Positions 32,543-45,390 of a stretch of DNA of 64,000 nt are shown here, piece by piece. A program made the translations under genes and the position numbers. This stretch comes from Xenoacremonium recifei (taxonomy: Eukaryota > Ascomycota > Sordariomycetes > Hypocreales > Nectriaceae). The notes beneath the pieces were generated by a model that was given only the letters and a program-made list of their open reading frames with translations, was not told the origin of the DNA and ran no database searches. The DNA lies in NCBI GenBank assembly GCA_012184525.1, contig WOFQ01000060.1, positions 62,001 through 126,000 on the forward strand, in the 5' to 3' direction. The number at the start of each line of letters is the position of its first letter. Position 1 is the first letter of the stretch.

Positions 32543-35500
32543 TCACGGTAGCGGCGATCCCTTCCCGGGTGTCCAGCTGGCGCCTCCTCCAAACGTCGAC
32601 GCCGGGGGAGCGCGCTGCGGAGTCGAAGGAGCCGTCGAGCCATCAACAGGGAGAGGAGGCGTGAGTGTCCGTTGGATTTCTGCGTCGTCCTTCCGCGGCG
32701 GCTTGAAGTTGACCTCTCTTCCTGCGCGGTAGATATCCTGGAGCATCGTCTCAAGGATGCCAGCGTCCTGGAACTCCAGGTATTTTCGGTACAGCTTGAG
32801 AGCTGTCCTTGAATCCTCGATCGAATCGTGAGTCTCCAGCTGGATATCCTCCTTAAGCAGATACCACGCCAGGAATGCTAACGATAGCTTCCTGAGGCGC
32901 GACTTCAGGAAGAACAGGTCGATTGTGTCGATGATCTGGTATTTCGGGACATGGATGTTGATGACTCGGAAATCCTGTTTGAGGCCATGACCTAGGAACT
33001 TGCATCCCAGGTTCAGGAGAATCCAGAGCTTCTTGTACGCGAGCTTCAGTGGCAATAGACTGTGTTTCGAAACGCGTGGATCCAGGTCCTGCTCCGTGAT
33101 TCCGGAATAGGACGTCAGGAAGTCGACGATAGGCTCTTTGATGGCGATATAATCGTCGATAAAAGGCGTGCCTTCGTGCTCGCCCTGGCCTCGGACAACG
33201 GATGCTCGAGCAAGAGCGTAGACAATCGGCCGAATAGTTTCCCTTTCTCCATCGGTGTTCATCTCGATCTCCGGCTGACGGACAGCAACGAATTCCGTGT
33301 CGAGTGCGATAATGGTATCTGGACCAGGAACTTCCACCTCAGGTTTCAGTACCTGATATGTTCTACTCTCCTGGTCGGGATGGGGGCTTCGGTTTCGGTT
33401 AGTTGGTACTTTTGCTTTCCAAACTATTTTACTTACTTGAGATCTTGATATAGTATCGACGTGTCGATGTTCTTCTTCCACTCGTTGTCGAGCTTGTTGT
33501 TGGCTCCTTTCAACTGGTATGTAATGACTGATGGGATCTTCCAAGTACTGTTGAAGGTCAAGGCCTCCTCAGTGCTGACAGATCGTACCAGGAAATCGTT
33601 GAACAGGTACCACTGGCTCTCTCCCGGTGCCTCTGGCTCAGCATGTGCAACTGTCGAACTGTCAGGAAGATGAATACGAGACGAACGAGCGATTGCGTAC
33701 CGTTGACCATCGAAACGAGATGCGACTTCTGCGTCTGACCGCTCTCGATATTGATAGCCATACCAATGAGCGAGTATACGGTGATGTTGTGCATGCCACG
33801 TTGAAGATGAAGTTTCAAATCCTCCCCCTCATAACAGAAGAACTGTCCTGCCTCAACTATGATGCCGATTTCCTCTGGGAGCCAGCCTGGCGTAGCCCAC
33901 AAGTGTCTGTGTTCTTGGCTCGTGATCGCCGTGTTCAGCATCAGGACAGATGGGATATTGTGAATAGTCTTTCTGGTGGCAATATTCTGGTAACGTTGAC
34001 ACCGACCACACCAGCCCTTAGAGGTAGTCTCGCGTTCGACACTGTTCTTTAAAACTTGTGAGAAGCTAATCCGTGGCATCTTCGCATTGCGCCCTCCGCC
34101 CTTCTGCTTGAATGGTCAATAATGACCTCAAATATTTGTTGATTTAACTTACAACAGAAGGATACAGCAAATCGTTCACGAAAGCCGAGCCAGGTCGGGT
34201 GTATTCACTCCTACAGTTCATACACCGGATTGTGCTAGTCGCATTGGTCGAAAGCGTCTATATATGGTCAGTCAAGTGGCCGCGTTTTGGTCACAGGGTA
34301 CAAACCTGCTCCATGACAAGCGATGCTGGATTAATACTCTTGTAATCATGTACAATCCGGTCCAAGAAGAATCTCGTCAAACCCTGCAACATCACATTAA
34401 GTGTTGAGCCATGGGGATCTTCTTCGAGGAGACCCAGGGGTCCGGCTGCGTATGTCAGCAATCAGTAAATCGCACACATCAAGACACCACAAACCTTGCG
34501 GATGGCTGCTCAACGTCTTGAGCAAGTTTGTCGCTTGGCAAATCGAGCCCTCGGCCTTTTCAAGCATGTCAAACAAGTATCCCATTTCGCAAAGGAGGCA
34601 AAGATCGCTAGTGCAGGATGTTGCAGCATGCTGAAGGGCAAGGTTTCGAAGTATTGGTGTGAAGTGCATGACTTGCAACAAAGCGTTGGCATAAGAGTTA
34701 GAGATGTGAATCTCAAGGCCAGAGTACCGCGTCTTGTTGTAGAAGCTAGTCGAGGTAAGCTTTTTGTCTCTTGTCTTCCGTCTTTGGTGTGTGCTTACCC
34801 GAAATCAAAGTCATCGACGCCAAACTTGCTGTATTTGATCTCAACATTCCGATACATCACCGGGACATCGGCCTTCTTGCTATCGATGTCGACTTCTGCC
34901 ATGGGGCTGACGAGTTCTTCGACCTTATCACCAGAAACGATCTCATCCGACTTCACAGACTCTCGCGCCTTCTCACTGAGGAACTTGGGCGCTTGAAGAC
35001 CCGACGCCCCTGACTTGGTGGAACTGCGCGTATCTTCGGCTTGGTTCCGTCTCGTCCCTCGAGTGTTTCGACCATACATCCCAAAGTCGCTTTGCTTCAA
35101 CGTTGAAAGGTACTTAGCATCAAACGTTATTGGCGGTGCGCCTACGTCGCAGATAAGGTCGGGCCAGGCCGAAGCCAGCACTTCACGGTAGTAAGGCATT
35201 CCGATCGAGTTGAGAGACCTGACGGAGATTAGTGCCGAAACCTGGTTCTCGAACGGCCGACTTACATATCCGGTGTCCAGTCGATAGCTGGAAGCGGTTC
35301 CTCGGGAGTTGCAAACTCGACAGGATTTGGCAAATCCACAAAGTGCAACTTGTTGGGTGATCCCCAGAGGTGAATCTGACACTCGGCGTCTGTGAGGGCT
35401 ATCGCCTCGCCGGAAGGTGCTATCTCAAACATGCTCAGGTACGTGAGTACATTCGCCTGACGAACATTGCTAGTGTTCGGGTTCATAAGGTCCACGACAT

Positions 35501-36582
35501 GGATCTGTCCGCTCTGCGAGACGACAATGCTAGTTGTCAGCATGCGTGGATGCATACGCACGTAGGCAGCCCCAGCAGGAAATGGTATCGGGGCCATCGA
35601 GGTCATCTTCTTGATGTCGAAGACGTTGAGGAATGGGTCCAACATATAGTTCTGGCCGCCTCGCAGGGAGTAGCCGCATGTTACTATGAAGTCGTGCTGC
35701 GCGTCCATGTCATTGATGAGGGCTGAGTGAGCACTCCATGTTTTGATGACACCGAAGCTGATGGGATCCAGTAAATTCACCGCGCCATTCTTTGTGGCCG
35801 CGCAGATATACCGGCCTCGCTTCATGATGGTATATTGGTGTTCCGTCAAAATCTAGGATGGTCAGCGCATTTCCGCCATGAGAGCCAGTTTAGATGCTCC
35901 CACCTGCTTGACGACATCTCCCTTAACGAGGTCAATAACAAGCATCCTGTCTTGCAACCCGGCCACAATAATTTCTGCAGTTCCTTTTGACGTAAAACTC
36001 ATGCATCGTAAGTCATGCATCTCCTCATGGCTGCTCTCAGTCAGCTTAGTTCCATGCTCACGGATACAGGGCAGATCCTGACCTGAGATGCCATATTGGA
36101 GGTCCCCTCCGCAACGCCATGTGGACATGTTTGCTCCCCAAAACTATGACACCCTTGTCATTGACCAAAATCTGGCGCACCGGACCGTCTGCATTAGGAT
36201 GCGCTTTGAATGAAGTATATCGCTGAAGGTCGGTGCCATAGAAGGAAGTGACGCGTCCCTGGGTTCGTGTCAGCCATGTTCGATGGCATTACCCTCCCTC
36301 CCGGTATCATACATATTCATTACCCGTCCAAAGAAGTTCTTGCGAGGTGTCGAAGGTCATAGTCGTCACGATCGTGGGCATCGCGTGCACGCCCGGAGGC
36401 GGGAACGGAATCCGGGCGACCTAGACGGATGCGACAACATCAATCAGCAACGATACAAACAAGAAGAGAGAGACTGCCACGAGAAACACGGCTCAGCCAT
36501 ATTTTGCCGACCACTCGGGTCGTGGTCACGCAGCCAAGTCGGCTTTTGGAACCTGACGTACCTCATCCCAATCGCCGTCCAT
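32543..36582 (-). CDS. PAN2: PAN2, catalytic subunit of the PAN2-PAN3 deadenylase
   Basis: Shortens mRNA poly(A) tails in the cytoplasm together with PAN3. Twelve exons by eye: 36582-36562, 36420-36313, 36258-36083, 36030-35904, 35852-35266, 35218-34799, 34745-34495, 34445-34306, 34257-34153, 34106-33701, 33650-33437 and 33386-32543. They sum to 3,399 nt (1,132 aa), the usual family length. Order: N-terminal WD40 propeller (LLWTGNEYGRVTSFYG, SGQIHVVDL), linker, inactive ubiquitin-hydrolase-like region (GLEIHISNSYANALLQ, CGRCQRYQN), then the DEDD exonuclease (IIALDTEFVAV, GHGLKQDF, HDSIEDSRTAL). The C-terminal tail is Pro/Ser-rich. A very secure call; individual short introns could shift by a few bases. 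Confidence 0.95.
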
Positions 36583-38246
36583 GATGGCAGGCAGTATCGT
36601 ACATAATCCGAAGGGACATCGCTTGCCAATGCAAGAAAGAATGTTAGGAGCTCTCAGCCATGCGGCCGGTCCCGTGGGTTGAGTTGGACAATTGAAGCGA
36701 CAGGGTACGGGAGGAGGAAGAGTAACATCACAGCGAAGCCGGCGGATTGGTAGCTCCCCTCTGTTCATGAAGCTGGAATGCTTGGAGGGGCACGACGCTG
36801 TTGCACAGCCGATGTTGACCCGAGCTGTCTAAACTTTTTGGCTTACCCTGCACTTCTAAATCGTACTGAAGAGATGGATTTAGGCGACAATTGAGAGCTC
36901 AGCGACGAGATGCTCTTTTTATTTACTTCTAAATACCGTTATACTATCCTCCCCGATGACTCTATCATCGAGCTCGCTTTTTTTACATGGTTCGGGAAAG
37001 GAAAAATAAAATTGTTTTTTGCAGATGTTCCCAGGTCTGCCTTGTTGTACCGTTTTTGGTAGGGGACCTAATCAGCCTTCCCCTTACATACCTTGACTTC
37101 AGACAGTTAATTCCCAATTTCAACTTCGAACCTGTAGATTGAATTCTTCACTCGATAGTATACAGAGTATTCATGGGTGCTCGAACGTCAAGGTAGTAAA
37201 AAATTAGCTTCGCTTCGGTTAAGGCCTTGTTTTAAAATTGCTCCAATATACGATAAGGTGAGAAAATGAAAGAAGATTCTATGGGATATTGGACAGAACA
37301 AAGAGATCTTTTTAGTGAGTGATGCATAATATTGGATGATGGGACATATCTGTCCAACGCCGTTACTCCGTCTTCTGTACCTGGATGTCTAAAACTCTAT
37401 GAATCATCTAAAGGCCCCGAACGAAGCCACCCGCAGAACTCCATGCGCCTGACGCGAAACCCAATTTCCTTGCCATTTCCCCCACGGTCCTTTCCGTGAA
37501 ACCCTTCTCTTTCGATAGCGCCAGTGTTGAAGCAATTTGGTCTTGGTAATCATAATTCAGAGTTGATCGTTAATAAGAAACGCGGCGGCATCGAATATTG
37601 TTGAGAATAAAGAGATTGCGTGCCGCGTGTTCTCAACTAGGGTAGTGCTGAGTCGTAATAGCCTATAGGTGTTGGTTGCAGCCACACAGGCTAAGAGTGC
37701 CGGCCAAGAAGTTGGAGCCGGCTTAGCAATCTGGGCGCTGGAACATCAGCCCGTCAGCCCGCCTTGGCCCGTCCAAGGAAAAGCGAAATTTGTGTGGGAT
37801 GAACCGGCTGAAATAGACGCCGCGTAGGATTGACTCATGCCCATCCCAAAGATCTTGAACGCCATTGTGTAGTGACGATGCACAGCCAAGGCGTTCGGGG
37901 AATCCGTCGACATCAGGCGCATGTTTGCTGCTGGGCGCACAGGGCACGCGAGCGACACTGCCGCCAGCGCCTAGAAGAATCGGGGGCTTCGGAGCCGTCC
38001 CGAGTTCGTTCTCGTAATCTCCTGGCGCTGCCCACTCGTATGTTGGCCCGTTGCGAGACACAGCTAGGGAGAGCTAAACTAGGCCCGTAGCGGTGCAGAT
38101 CGTCAATTCTCCATGTTAAAGTTCTGAAGCTGCATGAGCCCATCGTAGGGCCATGCTTTCGGTCAGATGCTGGAGTAGGATTGACGTGGCCTCGATTTCG
38201 TCCGAAGTAGCATGCGTGGTTTTGGGGTGTCGCGCTGTAACGCCGG
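36583..38246. other. AT-richer gap upstream of PAN2
   Basis: 1.66 kb with the PAN2 promoter at its left end and the 3' side of the methyltransferase gene at its right. The middle (about 36840-37300) is AT-rich. Minus-strand frames at 37723-38061 have no ATG or domain support. No RNA gene recognised. Confidence 0.5.
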
Positions 38247-39142
38247 TCAAGAAATTTGGTAAATGGTGAAATTGACGGGATAAGCGTCACTGGTGAAACC
38301 AGGCAGTTTCGAGACCGGCTCGCCTGTTGGTTCGACCTGGACTTTCCAGGTGGTCCTCGTCATGGCCCCAACCTCGTCCCAGAGGCGCTGGAAGCTCGCT
38401 TGGTCATGGAGGTAAGACGACCGGTAACTCGTGCGACTTTCTCCAGGCCTGCTTGTGCCAACCTGGCGCCCGTAGATCAAAGCGTTGCGCGTGCCGGGCT
38501 TGAGAAACTCGACTAATCGCTTGCCGATGTAAAGCTGCTGGATCCAGTTGAAGAGGTGGAAAAAGCTGCCGGCGTGGATGATGGTAACCTTGCCGCGAAG
38601 GCTGTTCATGGCCCTGTCGTCGGGGTCTAGCACGTCGCCTGCGATGAAGCTCGCGCCGAGAGTGTGGCGGTCCTGGAAGAGATCGTAGCCGATGTCGATG
38701 AACCTCGACTGAAGGTCGGTACCAATAAGTTGGGAGCCGTGGACGCCGTCGGAACGTAGCTGGCGGATGACCTGGCCAACGCCGCAGCCGAGATCGAGGA
38801 GGACATCACGAGACGCAGGCACGTTGAGGCGGAAGAGGACCTGCTGATATCGGGCATCTTGGGGATCCAAGATGTACAGAAATTTCCACCGTCCAACACA
38901 TGGGTAGTGCGATATGCACCAGGCCTTTTCCCGCTGGATCGGAGCGAGTCGTGTCAGCTGGTCGAGGTTGTTCCACAAGAGCCAGGAAGAGCACTTACAA
39001 CTCGACGTAGATGGTCGTCGAGATCCTGATAGGGGATCTTGCTGTAGACTTGGAGCAATTGCCGTGCTGGGCCGATATCCTGTGGGGGGTCCTCGAGATA
39101 AGTCCAGTCCCGTACCGCCATGAGGTCCATGCTGAGCAACAT
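38247..39142 (-). CDS. SAM-dependent methyltransferase, Trt5/AusD-like
   Basis: Two exons (39142-38999 and 38934/38933-38247, gtaagt donor, CTGAC branch) give 276 aa. The N-terminus (LLQVYSKIPYQDLDDHLRRV, then REKAWCISHYPCVGRWKFL) matches fungal small methyltransferases of the Trt5/AusD type found in meroterpenoid clusters. Motif I is LDLGCGVGQV, motif II is LIGTDLQ and motif III is GDVLDPDD. IIHAGSFFHLFNWIQQ and NALIYGRQVG complete the Rossmann fold. No terpene cyclase, PKS or P450 neighbour lies in the window, so its substrate is unknown. The gene is flanked by long gaps on both sides, unlike a member of a compact cluster. Confidence 0.85.
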
Positions 39143-41321
39143 TTTGGGCGACAACCTGGCGATTTTCGGACTGAAGGAGAAAGGAAGCCAGCCAACCAAA
39201 CCACCTGAAGACAAGTTGTGCTAGCTGAACGATATCATTGGAGGTCAAGTAGGTGGCACTTTGGGAATTTGAGAGTTGAAGCAAAGGTTGGTTTCGACAA
39301 GGTAGTTGACAGTTTTCGAAGTAGAGAGTTGTGAGGAGGGAACTGGTGTAAGTGGTGGTGGCTGTAGGTGAGAGTCTCGGTGGAAATGTCAAGACGAGGA
39401 TCGACCGGCAGAGGGGCGGGAAGCAAGGGACTTTGAAGGAAAGAGGAGAGACGATCCGGAACCAGGCGACAGCTTAAATCTAAAAATGAGGTGAGCATGG
39501 AGGACCGTGAGGCGTCGTGGTAAAACAAAAACAAGGGCAGGGAGTCGAGCCGAGTCGAGGAGGAATGGAGCCGCCTGTGGCCTGTGACCACATCTGGCTG
39601 ATCTTTGTTCTCCCTCTGGAGCCACCGCGGCGAGACTCTTGGCGCAGTCCAGCCGAGAAAAAGGAAAAAAAGAACCTTGAACAGAAGGCCCGGGTTAGTC
39701 CTGGGGGATCTGACATCCCATCCCATCCCATCAGCACTCACTATCTTAGACCTCTCGGTCTGCATCAGGGCAGCTGCAGGAGCGGAACCGACGTCAGTGG
39801 AGTTTGCTAAGGCAAGCCGGGGGCGCTCTAGGCGACTGTAAAAGCAATGCCGGCCAACACAGCGAGATGAATGGCGGAATTGCCAGCATCTCGATCAGCC
39901 AGGGCCTCGTCACCGCGACTTCCGAGCCCAGCGGCACGCCCAGCCTGAGACTTTTCCGTAAATGTCACCCCGCGCCGTGCAGCTGCTTCGGAGGCAGGCG
40001 AAGGAATCACTGGCCCGTCTCCCCGACGCCCAGCTCTGTCCAGCTGGCTCCAGCTCGTCGACCTTCCCCTAGAGCCTCGACGAACCCCTGCAACGCCTCC
40101 TCACGCCCACCGCCAACCTCCGATCCGCACTAGCGCAGCCGCCGAACCCTGGGCTTGGGCTTGGGCTGGTCGGGCACGGCGGGCGGGCAGCGGTTGTTCT
40201 AGCGGCCGGGGGTTGGAGTCGAGGTTATTGCGCCGTTCGCTGCGTTCTGGCACGAAGTCCCGGTGGGCGTAATTGCTGTTAGTCTGGGCCTCGCCGTGCT
40301 AGTCAATGTTACTTCGTACCTCCTTCGGTGACCATTCGTCTGGTCCTTGTTGGTCGCTAGCGGATGGATGGCCAGGATTTCGGTTCGCGAGTTGAATCCT
40401 GCATGCCGTGCAGCCCTTCATCTTACTGACGGATCGTTTGGGATCAAGTTCTCGTGCTGGAGTTACATCGAGCTTCCTCCGTACCTGCCCGCTGGGTGTC
40501 CCGGGGCGCTCCTGCCCTGCTCGTGCTGCCAGGATGGATCGATGGATGTCAAAGCACGCTCCTTCCCTCTGAGTCCTCTGCATCTGGACCGATCCTCAGG
40601 AATCCATCCTCAGGCAAGGCCTCAGGCAATCTTCTCACGTGGTTTCTGCCTCAAACTCAACACCAAACACCTTCAACTCGCACTATCTGTCAGATCAGGA
40701 CTTTTCTCCCCCATCGCACCAACACGCCACCGACTTCCCGGCGTTTACCGGCTCTTCCGTCTTGCCCTCCACCATCGGTCGTTGTTTTGTCACCCTTTTG
40801 CTTTCTCGTTAATAACCGCTGGGGCCGTCTAGCGAAGAAAGAAGCAAACCTCCTCCACCTTGGCTACAACGGGGCCGTCAACGGCACCTGCTAGCACTCG
40901 CGACGGCTTCATCCATTAGTGCAAAGCACTTCGCCCAAGCCGTCCTCCTCCGTCGGGGTAGTAGGCGCAGCTCAGGTGGCCTAACCCGGAACAACAAGGC
41001 ACGAAGCCTTAGTTCTCGGAGTATAAACCACCTTTTGGAAGGGAAGGGTAGCAGTTGTAGGCGCAATGGATCCCTTCCCCGAAGGAATCAGAAGTCTCTT
41101 CTGTGGAGTCACACTGGCTACATTTCGCCATCTGGCACTAAGCTCTCTCCAGAATGCTGACGCGAAGCCCCTGTCTATCAATTTAGGACCCTCCTTTTCG
41201 AACTTCACCTCTCCGCTTAGGTCTCAGGAGTGACCATTTCGACCACTCAACTGGCGGAAGCGACCTCACAACCCGTCTATCTTGCTGCCGAGCATGAGTA
41301 TGACCACTTCGGTTTTAATTG
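39143..41321. other. Long gap, no supported gene
   Basis: 2.2 kb between the methyltransferase start and the kinase pseudogene. Several frames of 90-160 codons occur on both strands (for example 40347-40832 plus), but none shows a domain, signal peptide or consistent splice pattern. CT-rich stretches near 40680-40800 look like leader sequence. A small gene could be missed. Confidence 0.45.
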
Positions 41322-42474
41322 ATGGAGAATCCCCGCTCTTCTGGTCAGGCCCCGGGGCCTCGAGGCGCCTTTTCCTATGAGCTGCCTCTCGATTGGAGAG
41401 ACGAGAATACCTTCGTGCATAACGCCGAAGCGTAGCACCAGGTCAAATTTCTTGGAGCTGGTGGCTTTGGGAGTGTTTTTCCCCAAACGTGTACGAATGG
41501 TCCTTCTAAAGGGCAACTGAGAGCTGTGAAACATGTCCTCAAAACAACGGCCGAGAGAAAACTCTCGCGTGAGGCTATACGGGAGCTGGAGGCTTTAGCC
41601 TTGTTAACGCAAACGGTGGGTCTAGTGTAGTTGCGCTTTGAGGATTGCCAGCTAATACATGATCTCTATAGCATAAGACGCTTTTTGTAAATCTAAAGGG
41701 ATGGTTTCAAGACGAGGCCACGCTCTTCATTACTATGGAGTATTTGTCTCTTGGTGATCTCTAAAAGTATTTGAGCGACTCCTCTGCATTACCGCCGTCT
41801 CATGCTCGCAATGCAATCCGCCAAATTTTAGAAGCTGTTCACGCCATGCATTCAAAGAACATTGCACATCGTGATATAAAACCCGCGGTATGAGAGCTTT
41901 GCTGACAACATAAGGCACTTCCATCTGACTGGAATCATAGAATGTTCTTATATGTGAAAGGCCACCGGACCACCGAAGCTGGTGTGTCAAGCTGACGGAC
42001 TTCGGGCTCAGCAAAAGTTTTCAACACTCGTTGACGTTCTCGTCATTTCGAGGAGGCACCATAGCTTTCATGGCCCCAGAACTTCTAGGGATTACGATGG
42101 ATGATACTCCATCGACCCTCCCTAAGGCCAAGAGCGCGGATATTTGGGCGGTTGGTGAGACGATTACTTGGATAACCACCGCTCAGCCGTGTTTTGGCGG
42201 CAATGTCTCTCTTTTGGCCGGCTATGCTCGAGGGAAAGCTTCTTTTCCATTCCAGAAGCTTTGCGTAAATGGACTTACCTTCAGTGGTGCTGAATTTGTC
42301 GCTTTTCTCATGGGGCCTGTTCCGAGCCAACGTCCCACTTCCGCCCAAGTGCTCCAGAAATTCGCCCCGAATGCCTTCGTCGATTTGGCTACACTGGCGA
42401 GAACGCTTGATCACATCGCATTTCGTCAGGCCCTCAATGAACAAATCCGGGCCTACGAAGACTCATACAGTTGA
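41322..42474 (+). pseudogene. Serine/threonine protein kinase pseudogene with two nonsense codons
   Basis: Three exons with intact splice sites (41322-41615, 41672-41887, 41941-42474) read as 348 codons. Two in-frame stops interrupt them: TAG at 41433-41435 and TAA at 41762-41764. Kinase features otherwise survive: FLGAGGFGSVFP loop, AVKH lysine, MEYLSLGDL, HRDIKPA|NVLI across intron 2, DFGLSK, the MAPELLG activation-segment end and WAVGETITW. The first stop precedes the glycine loop, the second follows the hinge. Both stops could come from single C-to-T changes of Gln codons (CAG, CAA). Because introns and frame are otherwise kept, inactivation looks recent. Confidence 0.85.
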
Positions 42475-42969
42475 GGAGCTGGTTGGAATTTCTTCAACTC
42501 AGTCTCTCTCAAGCTGTATTGAGAGGAAAATACTTACTCGCGATTGGGGTGTGTGCGGAGACAAGATGATCATCAACAGCGGAAATACCCTTCGATATCG
42601 TTCACCATATTAGAATATTTTATTATTTAAAAGGAAATTTTATTGGCGAAATGCGATGCTATGAAAGGGAAAATTGTGTTATAAATAAAAGTCTACTTAA
42701 GGCAAAATGACATATTAATTGCAAGTAGTATCCATACGTCGGCGATACTAAGCCGGGCTGATGATTAGGTTTTTGATCACGTTGATAATAAAAGGAAGAG
42801 ATGATGTGTTTGTGGCCTGCAATTCACATCGAAGAAGTCCGGATACTATTATTCATAATAGAGCAATATTTTTAAGAAAAGCGGAACGCAGTCTTCTTTA
42901 TACATGTTTATAACTACTGTGGCTTTGTTCTTAGCCTAATGGACACATAGTCTCGAGGAACACAAGCGT
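42475..42969. other. AT-rich intergenic
   Basis: 495 bp, clearly AT-rich, between the kinase pseudogene and the permease 3' end. No gene seen. Confidence 0.55.
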
Positions 42970-44760
42970 CTAATTCCGTATCTTCGCTGCTGCCCAAGAT
43001 GCTGCTTTAGAGATGGACGAGGGATATCGCTCTCCGGTATCCTCGTTTCTTCCGGTATCAAGATCCATCGTCTCCAAACCAACTTTCCGGCTTCTCTTCC
43101 AGATTTTATAACTGAAGATGTTAAAGAGGTAGACAAGAATGCCGATGTATGAAGTGACAAAGGTCGTGACGTCAAACTTATGGATGAATGCACTGTAGCC
43201 TGAATCGAGGTGTTAGAACGTGAAAATTTGAAGATGTCGATGGAACGTACCATTGAAAACTACTACAAGGACGGTGACAAAAAGTGCAAAGTACGCGCCG
43301 TAGGGCTGAAGCGGCCCTCGGTACGGCATGCGGCTGCGGTCGATACCCTGAGCCTTCATGCCCCTGACGAATCTAATGTAGCTCACCAGCAAACTGACCC
43401 AGTTGAGCGTGCCGAAGACAGTGACAAGGCTGACTAGGTATCCGAACACCGTTGAGGAGCTCTTAGTCACATTCATGTACGCCAACGCTGTGAAGAGACT
43501 GATGAGTGCGACTCCCATAAGGGGGACACCTCGCATTGAGGTCTTCTTGAAGATAGACGGCGCCTGACCATCATGGGCGAGCCCAAACACGGTGCGCGAG
43601 CCGATGTAGACGTCCGAATTGGCGGCGCTGACCACAAAGACGAGCAGACATGCGTTTATGACATCTGGGAAGACAGGAATGACCGCGAGTTGAACGGCAA
43701 CGACGAAGGGCGAGGCCGCAGCTCCGGTACTGGCCTTGGTAGCGCCGAGAAGACGGTCATTAGTATAAGGCACGGCCATACCCAGCACGAGCACGCCAAC
43801 GACATAGAAGAAGACAATGCGCCAGAGTGTCTGGCGGATAGCACGCGGCACAGTCTTGCGCGGGTTGGGAGCCTCACCAAACGCAACACCTACGACCTCA
43901 GTACCCGTGTACGCAAAGCAGGCCTGGACCATACACGCCCAGAAACCCAAGAAGCGGCCCGTGGCTCCGGTGGTGAGGTACTCGCCGAATGCGCCGGGGT
44001 CGTTCCAGTATCCGAAGCCGATGCGCTTGCCGGAGGGCTGGCCGCCGAGGGAGATGATGAAGCAGGTGAGGATGAGGGTGACGATGACGAGGAGCTTGAC
44101 GACGGAGAGCCAGAATTCAACCTCGCCGAAGAATGAGACGTGTAGAACCTGGAATGGTGTTAGGGGGTTACTTATAGGGAGAGGATTCAGGGGTTTGGCT
44201 ACTTACATTGATAGCTACGATTGCGACAGTGAAAGTGATGACAAAAATGCCTACGTTCAAGTCTGGCCTCCAGTATTGTATAATGATACCCGCTGCGGTA
44301 AGGTTGTTAGGCAACACGATGGCGTATTTGAAGAAGTAGTTCCAGCCCGTAGCATAACTAGACTCATCTCATTAGCCAAGCCTTCTCTCCTCTTGCTACA
44401 ATAAACTCACCCCAGAGCAGGATCCACGAAGCGAGTAGCATATCCCGCAAAGCCCTTATCCATCGGAAGCATCGACGCCATCTCGCCCACAGCCGTCATG
44501 ATGAAGTACACAACGGCGCCGATGATGCTGTAGGCGATGAACAAACTGGCCGGCCCGCCGCGCACCAGCCCCGTGCCGGACCCGATGATGAGTCCCGTGC
44601 CAATGGCACCGGCCACCGCTATCATGGAGACATGGCGCTCCTTGAACTCGCGGTGCAGGTGGTCGGGGCCTTGCACCTCGCCCTCGGTGGCCGACTCGGC
44701 CCTGTTCATGGGAGTGGGTTCGTCGAAGGCATCCTGGGACGACTTGTCCATTTTGTTCAT
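42970..44760 (-). CDS. Amino acid permease (APC superfamily, yeast amino-acid transporter family)
   Basis: Plasma-membrane amino acid/proton symporter by family. Four exons (44760-44411, 44357-44207, 44148-43251, 43199-42970) give 542 aa. The hydrophilic N-terminus is followed by the signature HVSMIAVAGAIGTGLIIGSG of TM1 and about eleven further membrane segments (for example VKLLVIVTLILTCFIISLGG, FYVVGVLVLGMAVPY, FGYLVSLVTVFGTLNWVSLL). It has GTEVVGVAFGEAPNPRKTVPRA in TM6 and after, and a cytoplasmic basic C-terminus. ATG 44760 is the first good start. Substrate not predictable. Divergent from the PLP enzyme gene and probably co-regulated with it. Confidence 0.9.
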
Positions 44761-45390
44761 GACTGAAATCTCTGATATGCTGTCCGAGTCAGTACCCGTG
44801 GAGAGCCTGTGAGACACAATCGAGTTGTTGGCATGTTAGGATGAGTGTCGAGCGTCCGAAGCATAGCATCTTATAGATCCCGGTGACATCTTCGGAGCCA
44901 CCCCATTATCTCGGCATCTATCATATCAATGGATCGTGCTATCATGGGAGGTCGACTTATCTCTTCTCCGCAGGCTTGCGAAACCCGGGGTAGGCCGTCC
45001 GGGTCTAAGACAATGATAGCGGCGAGCGACTCCACATATGGAGGTCCAACTCCGAAGGATGCCACCGGACTCGGCAGCTTGAGAAGGTCATGATCGGCCT
45101 TGGACCGGTCCTAGTGCTCGGAGTTGCGTCCCCATCTCACCGGAGTTGAGCCTCCATGGTTCTTTCTGACGATATCGCACATAAATCATGGCCCGACGGA
45201 ATGTTCTGATGTGAATCATCAGATGATGAGGTCCGATCGCCGGATAACCTACTCCATCATGGCTTATCATATATGAAGGACAGTGTCGAGGTGCCGATAA
45301 TGATTTCAGAGAGTCTCGCAGTCCCATGTTCACCCGAACACCTCCTTTCTCTTCACTGAAACCTTTACACTCTTGTGCTAAGCTGCAATC
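44761..45390. promoter_or_regulatory. Divergent promoter with three CGGAGTTG sites
   Basis: 630 bp between permease and PLP-enzyme starts. CGGAGTTG occurs at 45119-45126 and 45141-45148 on the plus strand and at 45054-45047 on the minus strand. CGG-containing words are typical zinc-cluster factor sites, and a zinc-cluster gene is the next neighbour. An inverted repeat CTCCA-N4-TGGAG lies at about 45030-45043. Binding is an inference. Confidence 0.45.

Noticed and set aside
32086..32754. 222-codon minus-strand frame overlapping the PAN2 3' end
   Set aside because: Out of frame with the PAN2 exonuclease and without an ATG-supported or domain-bearing segment.
37723..38061. 112-codon minus-strand frame downstream of the methyltransferase
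   Set aside because: Starts at GTG, overlaps other frames of similar length and shows no recognisable family.
40347..40832. 161-codon plus-strand frame in the long gap
   Set aside because: Composition follows a CT-rich leader; no domain or splice pattern.
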